A stretch of 64,000 nucleotides of DNA, taken from contig OW028581.1 of assembly GCA_932294295.1 (NCBI GenBank), positions 17,218,662 to 17,282,661 of the forward strand. Reading direction: 5' to 3'. This DNA is from Alitta virens (taxonomy: Eukaryota > Annelida > Polychaeta > Phyllodocida > Nereididae). Below the pieces are notes generated by a model. The model searched no databases and had not been told where the DNA came from. It saw nothing but the letters and a program-made list of their open reading frames with translations. Positions 13,636-25,175 of this stretch are shown here, one piece after another (position 1 is the stretch's first letter; each line of letters begins with the position of its first letter). The translations under genes were made by a program, and so were the position numbers.

Positions 13636-16600
13636 ATTTGAGAACCTGGCCGGACCAACATTGGGAGTTCTTCAAGTATGGCATGTATTTTCTCCAACAG
13701 AACCAAGGTGTTCTCTACACACATAATGGAATGTTGGTCTTGACTCTTGGTTTATCACAACCTCTTGCTTTCATTTTCAATCTGAAGTTCAATGACGATT
13801 GCCAAGATTTTGGTGATGTGTCACTCAAAAGGTAAATCTTGAATGGACCAAAAGAAACTGGTTAAATATTTTCAATGTGGTGTCATTACCATACCATATT
13901 ACATACAAGGTCCATTTGATTTCCTAGTACATTAATGAATGTAATGGCTGTGCTTCTCTGTAACATAAATTAAAACCTTACAGGTATGTGGTGCAGGAGA
14001 CAACAGCCAACAGGGTGAGCTACTATCTATGGATTCCTCAGGAGGGAGATTATTACTTTGAAATATTGGCTCAACGAGTTCCAGAGAATCTGATTATGAA
14101 TTTGACATACAAGCAAATTTGTGCTTACAAGGTAATGACATTGAAGATAACTGAAAATGTTATTATCGAGCAGATAAAATTGGTACATTCTCATTCTGAA
14201 CATCAGACCCTCAGGCCACAGGCACTTACTATGACAAGGAACAGTGTATGATCATTGATAAAAGAGGGAGAAGACTATGGAGTTGCAGTGTATGATCATT
14301 GTTAAAAGAGGGAGAATGCTATGGAGTTGCAGTGTATGATCATTGTTAAAAGAGGGAGAAGGCTATAGAGTTGCAGTGTATGATCAGTGTTAAAAGAGGG
14401 AGACGGCTATGGAGTTGCAGTGTATGATCATTGTTAAAAGAGGGAGAAGGCTATAGAGTTGCAGTGTATGATCAGTGTTAAAAGAGGGAGAATGCTATGG
14501 AGTTGCAGTGTATGATCATTGTTAAAAGAGGGAGAAGGCTATGGAGTTGCAGTGTATGATCATTGTTAAAAGAGGGAGACGGCTGTGGAGTTGCAGTGTA
14601 TGATCATTGTTAAAAGAGGGAGAAGGCTATAGAGTTGCAGTGTATGATCAGTGTTAAAAGAGGGAGAGGGCTATGGAGTTGCAGTGTGTGATAATTGTTA
14701 AAAGAGGGAGAAGGGTATAGAGTTGCAGTGTATGATCAGTGTTAAAAGAGGAAGACGGCTATGGAGTTGCAGTGTATGATCATTGTTAAAAGAGGGAGAA
14801 GGCTATAGAGTTGCAGTGTATGATCATTGTTAAAAGAGGGAGAAGGCTATAGAGTTGCAGTGTATGATCAGTGTTAAAAGAGGGAGACGGCTATAGAGTT
14901 GCAGTGTATGATCATTGTTAAAAGAGGGAGAAGGCTATAGAGTTGCAGTGTATGATCAGTGTTAAAAGAGGGAGAAGGCTATAGAGTTGCAATGTATGAT
15001 CAGTGTTAAAAGAGGGAGAAGGCTATAGAGTTGCAGTGTATGATCAGTGTTAAAAGAGGGAGACGGCTATAGAGTTGCAGTGTATGATCATTGTTAAAAG
15101 AGGGAGAAGGCTATAGAGTTGCAGTGTATGATCAGTGTTAAAAGAGGGAGAAGGCTATAGAGTTGCAGTGTATGATCAGTGTTAAAAGAGGGAGACGGCT
15201 ATGGAGTTGCAGTGTATGATCATTGTTAAAAGAGGGAGAAGGCTATAGAGTTGCAGTGTATGATCAGTGTTAAAAGAGGGAGACGGCTATGGAGTTGCAG
15301 TGTGTGATAATTGTTAAAAGAGGGAGAAGGGTATAGAGTTGCAGTGTATGATCAGTGTTAAAAGAGGGAGACGGCTATGGAGTTGCAGTGTATGATCATT
15401 GTTAAAAGAGGGAGAAGGCTATAGAGTTGCAGTGTATGATCAGTGTTAAAAGAGGGAGACGGCTATGGAGTTGCAGTGTGTGATAATTGTTAAAAGAGGG
15501 AGAAGGGTATGGAGTTGCGAAATACAGTATACTGCATAAGTGAGTACACACCTCTTGCAAGGTTGGTTTTTCAGCCTCAGCTCAGAAAATATAAGAGATA
15601 CAAGGAATTTGCTGCAACAAAACCTTTATCTAACAACAAAAAACCATTTCACAAATTATAATCACAATTGGTTAGATCAACAGTTCATATTATATAAATG
15701 GTTTAAAATAAAGACAAAGCAAAAATGAGTACACTGTAACATAAAGTAAAGGTAAGTATAGTGTCTTAGTATTTAGTGTGTCCACCCTTGTTTCTCAGCA
15801 CTGCATCAATCCTCCTAGGCATTGAATGGACAAGTTCAAGGAATACTGAAGCATCAATTTTCCCCCATTCCTCAAGGATGACCTCTTTCAAGGCATTGAT
15901 ACTTTTGGGCCTGTGTTGCTCCACTTTCCTTTTCAAAACACCCCACAGGTGCTCTATTGGGTTCAGATCTGGAGACATGCTAGGCCAATCAAGTTTCTTC
16001 ACCTTGTGTTTTGTCAGGAACTCAGTGGTGAACTTTGAAGTATGTTTTGGGTCATTGTCTTGTTGAAATATGGCCCCACGACCAAGGGCATGGAGGGAAG
16101 GTAGCATCTTTTCCTTGAGAATATGGCAATACATATTAGAATCCATAATGCCATCAATGAAATGGAGTTCTCCAACACCTGCAGAGCTCATACAACCCCA
16201 TAAGAGGACACTGCCACCACCGTGTTTCACTGTGGGTACCATGCACTTTTCATTGTACTCATCACCTGGACGTCTCCAAACCCACTGGATGCCATCAGAC
16301 CCTAACCGGTTGATTTTGGTCTCATCAGACCACAGGACTTTATTCCAAAAGTTTACATTCTTGCTCTGGTTTGTTGTAGCAGAAGCCATGCGATCCTGCT
16401 TGTGTCTTGGCTGGAGCAAGGGCTTCCTTCGAGGTCGGTAGCCATACAGTCCCATTCTATGCACTGTGCGCCTTATCGTATCAGTGGACACAGTCACCCC
16501 AACTTGACTTTCAAGAGCTTTTGCAAGCTCCACAGTACTTGCTTTTCTGTTTTTTTTCCAAGGATCTCCCCAGATGTCGCTCATCCCTTGGAGTCAACTT

Positions 16601-19026
16601 CCTGGGATGACCTGACCGCTTCATGTTTAGCACCTCTCCATTTTTCTTGAATCTCTGAATCACTTTAGCCACTGTATTTCGGCTTATTTCCAAAGCATTG
16701 CTTATTTTCTGGTAACTGTGCCTCTTCTTATGCAGTGTGACTATTCTTTTCCTTATTTGACAAGAAATCTCAGTCCCATGTGGTGCCATTGTTGTCATAT
16801 CACTTTGAAGATGACTGTTTAAGGTAATTTGACCTATTATACAACTTAAGGGTATCTTAATTCAGATTAATTGGGTGGAACGCTTCATCAAACATCTCTT
16901 ATTAAGTATTTGATAAACTGTAAACTTTAATCTGGTTAAATAGCAACATGATAAATTGTTATTTTTGGTGTGTACTCAGTTTTGCACTGACTGTATTATA
17001 AACTATTACATAATATGAACTGTTGATATAAGCAATTGTGATCATTCTTTGCGAAACAGTTATATGTTGCCAGACAAAGATTTTGTTGCAGCAAATTCCC
17101 TGTATTTCTAATATTTTGTGAGCTGAGGCTGAATAACCCACCTTGCAAGGGGTGTGTACTCACTTAAGCAGTATACTGTAAGTTCATTCATTGGTTCACT
17201 GTTCTGAGAGCTGCCCCTTGAGGTGTGAACGCAATTAAAAGGGTGGAAATCTTATAAATAAGTGATATCATTGATGGTATACTTACATTAATTTACTCTA
17301 TATCAACAGTTAAATGTTATGAGTTATGTTCAGTGCAGGATTGTGTACAAAAATTGTAGGTTTTTAGTACGATTTTGCTGTCCATTCATCGTTGCATTGT
17401 GTCCACCACCTTCTCTTTTCTATACTGACTGTGCTTCATTTTTCTGTAAGTGCCTGTGGTCAGACCAAGTCCGTAGGACGAGGGTCTGAGCAAAGTTATT
17501 ACACCCAACGATATATAGGTTGAAAGTAGGTGTTTTTTTTTTTTTAATTATGGCGAACAAAATAGGTCATTATATATCGTCAGATTTGACATTGCATCAT
17601 TTGATGACGTACAAGGATTGGCTGTATTGTATTTGTCTAATAATAAACGTATCTGCGCTGACAAATTCCTTGCTCTCCCACCATCATTGTTGCTCTCCTG
17701 ATTTTGATCAGACCGCGGACATAACCTAAGAGTCAGACTTTCAGACTTGTACATCTATTTGTTTAACCATGTAGATTATCTGTGAAGAAGCAGTGGTTGA
17801 TGTCAAACCTTTTCCTGAGAGCTTTGATGACCGGTTTGGTCTAGGGGTGAAAGTCAAACGATGTGGCCTCATTGCTAACCAGCAATCAGCCATCTTGCTA
17901 ACATCATTGGGACGTACTGAGGTGCTGTTTGAAAAATCCCATCCTGTGAGTTTCCATGCCACTCTTTGTAGTGAGACGATGAACACGGATCAGCTACAAA
18001 CTGCAGTATCGGTCAATCATGAGAATGATAGGATATCTATTGTTTGCCACCTTCCCGAGCCTGGAGAATATGGACTGCGAATATCTGCAAAGGATTATAC
18101 CAAGGGAGAAAAATATTTCACGTACATCTGCCAGTATGTTGTGACATACTCCAATCAAGACATCAAGACTCTCTATGGCAGAGTTCTTGATGACTCTTTG
18201 CCTTTTTCAAAGGAGAACGCATCAGGAGCACATCAAGCCGAGCAAAGGTGCAGTATCTTTGTATTTAATGAAAGACAGAATATCATGTGATTGAAATTTG
18301 GAAAAACAAGTGTCCAATAGGTTTGATAAGTCAAATGAGTAGATTATAATGCTTGAAAATATATTTACTTGATTTCTCGTTTACATACTTTTCTCTAGAG
18401 TGTCAGTCCCCTCATTGGATGACCTCATTTTTTTCTTTTTTCAACTCTTTTTTTCTGTAGATGATGTGATGTATTTTCGGCTCAAGTACAGAAAAAATTA
18501 ATAACCAGCAATGATAACCAATATTTTTATGCATGTGATGATATATGAATTTATTCATAATGTGTGTAAATTTATGTTGACAGTACTCCAACAAGTGAAC
18601 CTGAGGCTCAAACCCAATGTCCTATCTGTTTCGACAGCATTCAACAGGTGAAATTTCAATTTGCTCATGAAATAATACTCTGATTTTATGATCTGCTTTG
18701 TTCACTAAAATAACATTGCAATACAACAGCATGTAAAATAGCTGAATTTTTATTTTTGAGTGCAGGAATTTGTCAACTACTGTTTGGAAATCCCAAAACC
18801 AAATTTATTTTCTTACCAAAAAATTAAATCTCATCATGACTTGCAATACTCACAATATTTCATGTTGTTCAAACAGATTCAGGAAGACAGAAAACAGATT
18901 ATTTATTTACAATGTGGTCACATCTTTTGCAACACTTGCATACATGATGCTTTGGAGCACCAGAAAACATGTCCAACCTGCAGAAAATATGTGGCTGACA
19001 GAGATTTACGCCAAATTTATCTATGA
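13636..19026 (+). CDS. KY-type (kyphoscoliosis/hillarin-like) protein with C-terminal RING; 5' exons not seen
   Basis: Five exons are supported by paralogy to the complete gene at 39059-45974: about 13636-13831, 13984-14131, 17775-18247, 18584-18647 and 18877-19026 (TGA). The first two encode a KY-type beta-rich repeat (FFKYGMYFLQQNQG, LTLGL, then ANRVSYY and ICAYK). The third encodes a second such repeat ending TYICQYVVTYSNQ and TLYGRV. The last two encode a C3HC4 RING: CPICF, then CGHIFCNTC and CPTC. Exons 13984-14131 and 18877-19026 match the lengths of paralogous exons exactly (148 and 150 nt). The transglutaminase-fold exons of the complete paralogue have no counterpart in 8856-13635, so the gene is truncated or its start is upstream of the palindrome. 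The acceptor of the first exon is uncertain, and its apparent phase does not match the paralogue. The intron 14132-17774 carries a minisatellite and a Tc1 element. A RING suggests E3 ubiquitin ligase activity; the KY fold is linked to cytoskeleton in known families. Both roles are inferred. Confidence 0.75.
14236..15520. repeat. 44-bp intronic minisatellite, about 29 units
   Basis: Tandem array of a 44-bp unit with phrases GTGTATGATCATTGTTAAAA, GAGGGAGAAGGCTAT and GGAGTTGC. Two variants largely alternate: CATTGTT units followed by GAAGGCTATAG, and CAGTGTT units followed by GACGGCTATGG. This gives an 88-bp dimer in much of the array. A third variant (GTGTGTGATAATTG) recurs near 14685, 15300 and 15476, the last two 176 bp (four units) apart. 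The array sits in the intron after exon 13984-14131 and ends directly at the Tc1 element. Confidence 0.95.
15525..17178 (-). mobile_element. Tc1/mariner transposon with long inverted repeats
   Basis: The ends are CAGTATACTGC at 15525 and its inverse ending at 17178, each flanked by TA (15523-15524 and 17179-17180), the target duplication typical of this superfamily. The outer inverted repeats extend over more than 100 bp: GTGAGTACACACCTCTTGC on the left matches the inverse near 17140-17165, followed by further matching blocks. A related inner motif (ATGAGTACACTG near 15724, GTGTACTCAG near 16970) suggests an inverted-repeat/direct-repeat arrangement. It is inserted at the edge of the 44-bp minisatellite, in an intron and antisense to the host gene. 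Confidence 0.93.
15766..16798 (-). pseudogene. Tc1-family transposase, one frameshift
   Basis: The start is at 16798. The N-terminal part (16798 to about 16550) has a paired-type helix-turn-helix (YQKISNALEISRNTVAKVIQ) and a GRPR-like linker (RSGHPRKLT). The catalytic part, down to 15766, has the DDE triad: D in WSDET, D in FQQDNDPKHTSK, and E in SPDLNPIEHLWG, 34 residues after the second D, as in Tc1. The two parts are in different frames. The shift falls at or beside a run of eight A (minus strand) near 16552-16559, and one extra base would account for it. Corrected length would be about 345 residues, normal for the family. The element is otherwise intact, so it is young or the shift is a sequencing error. 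Confidence 0.92.
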
Positions 19027-19181
19027 AAAAAGACACAAGTCCTTTTATAGAAATTTTAACAATCTTTATTTTCAAAATAATTGAGTTGATTTTTAGCATA
19101 AGATATTAGCGACTATTGCTAGAAGAAATATGCAATCTGTCATCTGATGAAATGTCATAGTCACATTATTTCTCAACACAG

Positions 19182-19407
19182 ATTCAGGAAGAAGGGAAAC
19201 AGATTGTGTCAACAAAATGTGGCCATGTTTTTTGTGACACTTGCATAATTGATTACCTTGAAGTACCAGAAAATGTGTCCGTCCTGCCGAGATCCTGTGG
19301 AGAATGGAGAATTGCGCAAATTATTTCTGCAAGAAGCAAAAAAAAACAAAACACAAAAGAACCCTTGTGCTTTTTTGGAAACATTGATCCTTATTTTGAT
19401 TATTAAA
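19182..19407 (+). pseudogene. Duplicated RING-second-half exon with frameshift
   Basis: Begins after a good acceptor (CTCAACACAG) with the same opening as exon 18877-19026: IQEEGKQI, then CGHVFCDTC. After DYLEVPE the frame is lost. The missing RING ligands (MCPSCRDP) continue one frame over, implying a one-base insertion near 19262-19270. The stop seen in the paralogous exon is also lost, and the shifted frame runs to about 19407. AATAAA follows at 19406-19411, so this copy may now lie in the 3' UTR of the preceding gene, or be skipped. Confidence 0.75.
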
Positions 19408-20217
19408 TAAATGAGGCAAATATTTGGATACTAGCAAAGTTTTTTTAGTTTATTTTTAAATTGTGCATACAATACAATAAAATTTACCTTGAAGTTAGAT
19501 TGTTAAATTGATATGGGTATGTAACTCAAATTTTAGTATTGTCATTATATTTACCTTTTAGTATTTCCTTATAATAGATTTCTTTCACTCGTGATTATGA
19601 CATCACTTTTTAAAGGGATGCTGTCACTAACCCTATGCAATGAGAGTGTCAAATCTTTGCATGTACATAACATACATATACAAAACATACAGGATAATTC
19701 ATTATTCAAGAGTTTTCAGTCAGTACAAAAAAAAGATGTGTTTCAAGCCATATTGATGGAAACAATCAAATTTATTCAATACCATGTGAAAACTAGCAGT
19801 CTTTAAAGAGATTTTTTTTCTTGTCAATCACATCTTTTCAAATTATAACAACAACATTACCATAACATACAAATCAATTCACTGCAAAAGAAACATAGAT
19901 TTTCAACAATGGCAACATAACAACATTAAAAAATTTCACAAAAAAATAATACAACAAATTTTATCAAAATCATGAAAACTTAAATTGTATACAATGCTCA
20001 ACAAAAAAAATATTAATATTAACAATATTACTACATTGCGCAAATTTAACAACAACAAAAAAGGATCTCTTTTCAGCTTTTTATGCCTTTTTAACCACTT
20101 TTTTTCTTGTATCCTTATTCATTTCCCTGCAACATAGCCAAACAGTAGGGTATCACATTTGTCTACTCTCCATCGTTTATCATGAGTAAATTCCAGTTTT
20201 ATATATAAATATTTCCA

Positions 20218-20514
20218 TCACAAATCTTTACATCCAAAGAGCAGCTCTTTCTGTGCATCATCTGTGGGGATGCAATGATACTGAATCTTTACATCCAAGG
20301 AGCAGCTCTTTCTCTGCATCATCTTTTCAATTTCACACTCAAACACATCAAAAGTATAGATTCCCAGAGACATCAATTGTTGTGTCCTCATCCTGGTGCA
20401 TTCTGTCAACTCTACCATAGTCATGTCCATTCTGGAAACTTTTAATTTCCTGTTTGGGAAGTAATTGTTGCAACGATGATATCTGCTGCAATGAGATTTA
20501 TATGCACATGACAT
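20218..20514 (-). CDS. Possible terminal exon of an unknown Cys-containing protein
   Basis: A 98-codon open frame on the minus strand. An acceptor-like ATCTCATTGCAG at about 20484-20495 would start an exon reading RYHRCNNYFPNRKLKVSRMD and ending QKELLFGCKDL then TGA. It has several cysteines and mixed, protein-like composition. An internal direct repeat (20225-20264 and 20285-20324) encodes two similar tails. I found no upstream exon and recognise no family. It may be an orphan exon or a chance frame. Confidence 0.25.
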   Translation of the reverse strand: MSCAYKSHCSRYHRCNNYFPNRKLKVSRMDMTMVELTECTRMRTQQLMSLGIYTFDVFECEIEKMMQRKSCSLDVKIQYHCIPTDDAQKELLFGCKDL

Positions 20515-20916
20515 TACAGGGTTTCATCCATGAATCAAGAAAGTTCTATGACTTCCAACCCTTACACCCTTTTCTGACATTAATTATTTGATGACCAATC
20601 TATCTTAGATTCCAATTCAATCCAACAAAAGGATTTCCTTGTATAAAATGAGTTGTGTGTTCAAGAAATATTTTGAGTGTGTTCCAATTGTGGACTTCAG
20701 TGTTCTCATTATTATCATGTTGATATTTGAAGAAGAGCCATGGCTATGTCATTATGAATGGTATACATGTCAAGCAAATCAGAAAGAATAAATCAGGAAG
20801 ACTAGTGTCATGTGTTCACAAAAGGTTACAAACTAATTCTTTAAATTAAATCTTTCTTATTTTTTGTTTCTTTTGTGTATATGCTTCTGTTCATATAAAG
20901 ATGCTCATATATACAG

Positions 20917-23804
20917 GTATGTGATTTACGAGACATGTGATGACGAAGTTAGTTTTTACTTTCGAGCTCCCAGGCAGGGTTCTTACTTTCTGAAAGTATT
21001 GATAAAGCCAGTTCAGGATGATCTGCACCTGAATACACCATATGAAGAAGCATGCATATACAAGGTATTGCCATATTATTCCCCAATTGCAGTCGTACCA
21101 CCTGAAATAGCGGGTGATACGGGCCGGGTTATCTACTTTTCATTCCACACAGAATGATGTTCAGGACAAAATGCGTGCATCCGTAAAAATGCCTGCGCGA
21201 CTACAGTTGATGTGAAAGATTAATACCAACCTTATAGTCCAAAAATAAATGGATTTAGCTACATAATAAAACTTAATTTTTGAAATCTGACTAAAATTCA
21301 GTGGATTATGCATAAAAAAAATCGCAAGTCGAAGACATTCATGACGCTGGTGACACTGCATTTAGCTCGTTCGAAATATAGACTGGCTTTGTGTATGTTT
21401 TTTTCAATAACTTCATCACTTTTCATCCAATTAAAAACATTTTAAGTTCTACATAACTGAAATTAATTGGGAAATACAAGGAATAAAAGGAAAAAGGAAA
21501 ACCACACTCATCCCTGATCTGTCAAAACAAATCAGTGACTCGTGTAGCTTTCCTATATTACCATTTCTCAGGGTATTAGCGATGATTTTGGAATTCTAAC
21601 GATGATGGTATTTATTCAGATTATCTGCAGCCCCTGATGTCAAACCATTCCCATCCAGTTCTGACAACCACGGCAGCATGTATGGTCCAGGAGTGGGAAG
21701 TTTGAGCTATGGGCTGACAGCTACCGAGAAGAAAGGAATCCTAGTAACATCAGATGGACGCGCTGAGGTTGTGTTTAGACAATCTCAACCTGTCAAGCTG
21801 CATGCCAAACTTCTTAGTTATGAAATAGGCCCTGATGAGTTGGAAGACGCATTGAAGACTGATAAAATGGAAGAAGACATTGCAATTAAATGCGATCTAA
21901 GCATATATATGCCAGGAGAATACGCTTTGCAAATATATGCCATGGAACCAGACACAGACCAGCAGTCATATGTGTTTATCTGTCAGTATCTCATAGCTTA
22001 TGGTGAAGAAAGCATGGAAAGTCTGTATGGCAGAATTTATGATGAAAATGACTCGATGTCACTTACGCACTACAACTACTCTTCAGATATGTACAATGCG
22101 TTTTGCTCAGTTTACCAAACAAGGCAAGTATTTCTGATCTCGATGGTCCTTATGTGAGTATTTGTAATTTTATCGTTATTAGGACAATTTGTTTATGCTA
22201 TAGAGAATAATAGCCAAAGCGAGATGTAAACAGGTTCACAACACAATGGTAAATGAAACCAAATTAGTGCGGCGCTATTATATAATGGATAATTGAACAT
22301 AATCAGCAGCACAACTCAGAAGTTGGTCAATCCACAATCATTGCTTTTTGCCGGCAACTGCTTAAGAATTACATGATACAATGGCCTGCTGCTCTGTTAC
22401 ATAAGATCACTTTCAAAAGTTGTGAATCAGGTGATGCTCTTCAAGATGCACAAATTATACTAAAGCAGGAATATTCTTCACTCTTACACATATCACTGTT
22501 ACAGTAATGTTTCTTCTGTTACTGCATACCATAGTCAGACATTGATGACCTTGTACGTTAAAACGTCGTTAAATTCAACTACTCTATACCCATTGTTAGA
22601 CTCAATTACTCTGTACCCTTCTTTGGTTACTGTTTTAAACTTTTTATTTTCTTGCTTTTTTTTATCATCAGACAACCTGAATCGTACCTGAGCCAAGTTG
22701 TCCCATATGCTTTGAACCTAGTTCTCAGGTATGTAATCAGTTTATTTATACATTATCAAGAGAAAACCTGAATATTATGAAAAAATGTGGGGCTTTTTTT
22801 GTCACCAGCTGCAGTACCAGTCCTTTGACTGGCTGGTGCTGCCCTGTGGCACATGACTGCTTGTGGTGACATTATGAAATTGATTATTGCTATATTATAA
22901 ATTTTTTGCATGTTCATGGACTAAACATAAACTGCACACATAATAGTAATATGTTTTATTGACCATATACATTGTTTTTTAGTCAGGGTGCCAACCCCCA
23001 AAAAGTGCAATATTTACAGGCCTGTTATATTCTGTTTCTTGGTAACATTAAAAGGAAAAATATATATTAATTGAACAACAGTGGTAAAAAAATTGATCCC
23101 TGCGGTACACCTCAAGTTACAGGCAGATTACTGGAATTTAATTCACTAAATTCTACATATTGCTATATTCGGCCTAATTGGCTGTTTAACAGGTCATATG
23201 ATTTATCTGCATATATCTCTTGTGATCAAGCATGGTTGTCATGCATGGAAACAAGAAAATTTGGGATCTTATCTACCTGCTCCAAAAATCTTGATTCATT
23301 AGGCCAAAATCTCCAGAATGTCAGCTGACATTTTCCAGATTTTTTGCCTTGACAGTCTGTTGTAGGCTAGCTGACCCAGTCATATTGGGCTATTTATCTT
23401 ATCTTACAGCCATGCCAAGATTAAAGTTCATAGCCTTGAAAACTAAACTTCAAAGGACGTCATGTGAATCCAGAACTTTCATTGGCTGAGAGATTGCGTT
23501 GGGAGTCCTGGATTCACATAACCGCCTCTGGTGTGCAGTTTTAATTAAGTCTCTGAAATTAATTGTAGAGTGTCCAGAATCTTTTGACTAAGGCTGTATA
23601 CTATTAACACATCGTACATGATTTTATTTATCTTATCTTTTCATGATTTAAAATGTTGGAAAGCAGATGATGGCTTCTACAAAATGCGGTCACATATGTT
23701 GCGAGCAATGCATGGATGGGGTTCTTCAAGCTGAACAAAAAAGATGCCCAATCTGCAGGGAACATTTGAGTCAGCAGGCCATATACGCTGTATTCCTTCC
23801 ATAG
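20917..23804 (+). pseudogene. KY-type/RING locus 2, decayed paralogue
   Basis: Exon-like segments in order: 20917-21064 (148 nt, EVSFYFRAPRQGSYFLKV, ACIYK); about 21631-22123 (GVGSLSYGLTATEKKGILVT, VFICQYLIAYGEESMESLYG); 22672-22728 (RING first half, CPICF); 23667-23804 (CGHICCEQC, CPIC, TAG stop). The order matches the gene at 13636-19026. Three defects suggest decay. No counterpart of the FFxxGMxFLxQNQG exon precedes it. The 5' end of the second segment is 8 bp shorter than in the paralogue, and neither candidate acceptor gives the required phase. In the CPICF frame, a TGA lies just inside the acceptor, and the frame entered by splicing misses the zinc ligands. The donor at 22124 is GC (AG|GCAAGT), a tolerated variant. 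It could still be transcribed. Confidence 0.65.
23071..23328 (+). pseudogene. Possible non-LTR retrotransposon relic
   Basis: An 85-codon open frame contains KKIDPCGTPQVTG, a phrase I associate with interdomain regions of invertebrate non-LTR elements. It ends without other motifs. It lies in the last intron of KY-type locus 2. Weak evidence. Confidence 0.3.
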
Positions 23805-25020
23805 ATGATGCCATCATGTGATTCATATCTCCCAGTGACGTCATCATAATGTTGCAATGCAGTTACTTAACAACATGGAAATTCTTTAGATATGTTCACT
23901 AAGTCATATGAATTTGATCTTCCATGGGATACTATTGCGTTTCCCAGCTGCTATGTTAACAAACAACGTGTTATAAATCACTGGATTTATTTTAACAAAA
24001 TTTAAAGGCAAATGTATATGTAAACTATTATGCACAAATGTTAAGGACATGGTATAGAATATGCATAGGTATGACTTTTCATTCAAAAATGCAGTTCTAA
24101 CTATCCCTTGGTGGATAACATGTCATGAATCTAACCTATTATTACAACCCATAAAATGCGGGTTAGATTGCCAGCACTTTATTCTAATATATTGGATGTA
24201 ATTGTTATTCTCACAAAAGCTTTGATTATAATTACTGTTTGCACAATGGGTTTCATATTCGTCAATCAATAAAATCTTCAATATATATACCTGATTTTGT
24301 TGTCTTAATGGATTGTATAGAAGCCCAGTGTGAGTGAATCCCAAGTCAGTCTGCTTAGGACATATATACTTTTGACAATTCTTGTGAAACTGTGAAGATT
24401 GTTGAAGTCATTGTTCGCTGCTATCAGTACATAATTATATTTGTCAAAGCAGTCAAGTATTTAATAGCTCAGTTAGTTACTATTTGCTTGTTCCCAATGC
24501 TTGGCAACAAAACGCCAAAGAAAGACGCACGAAACCTTGAGATCCCTTGCCAAATTGTATGCCAAATATATATCTATGAATGTAGCCTAATGTTTAATAA
24601 CGTCTGCCTCTGGCTGCTGATCATATAAAGCCCAGTTCACACCTTCACGATTATGGTGCCAATCGACCACAATCTCAAAATCGCCGTGGTTCTTAAATTG
24701 ATTATTACACCCCAAGTAACATTAATTGGCTATGACCTGTTAGGATGAGCAAGAACTACACTACAATGCACCTTAGAACCACCACATTGTACCCTACGTT
24801 TGTATGAGTATAGCTACAATTTAGTCGAATATCTAAGATGAAAAACAACGTAAGTGATCGTAGGAATATCGTAGCTGTTCGTAGCCCCTCCTCAGGTAGA
24901 GCTCAGCTACGTAGCAAATGAAAAGGCTATGTGCGACATCCTACAACGATGAATGAAGGTCAGGTCATTCTGGGCAACAGAGCCCCCTATACTAGTCTAG
25001 TTGGAATGTTTAACTTTGAA
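23805..25020. other. Intergenic, no gene seen
   Basis: AT-rich sequence. Short open frames on both strands (for example 24392-24628) lack splice-compatible context, domains or coding-like composition. 24630-24930 contains a region beginning GCCCAGTTCACACC that resembles the end of a small DNA transposon, but I found no matching end. Confidence 0.4.
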
Positions 25021-25175
25021 CTATTGGTAAGTGGAGTAAAGAGAGTAAAGATAGTAAAGAGAGTAAAAGAGAGTAAAGAGAGTAAAAGAGATTAAAGAGA
25101 GTAAGTAGAGTAAAAAAGAGTAAAGACAGTAAAGAGAGTAACGATAGTAAAGAGAGTAAAGAGAGTAAAGACCAA
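25021..25175. repeat. AGTAAAGAG-type microsatellite
   Basis: Irregular tandem runs of AGTAAAGAG, AGTAAAAGAG and AGTAAAGAT. The long Leu/Phe/Tyr-rich minus-strand frames here are translations of the repeat. Confidence 0.9.

Noticed and set aside
14236..15520. CRISPR-like regular repeat
   Set aside because: Units are directly abutting 44-bp tandem repeats without unique spacers, in an animal intron.
15776..16650. Plus-strand frames of 67-123 codons
   Set aside because: They are antisense shadows of the Tc1 transposase.
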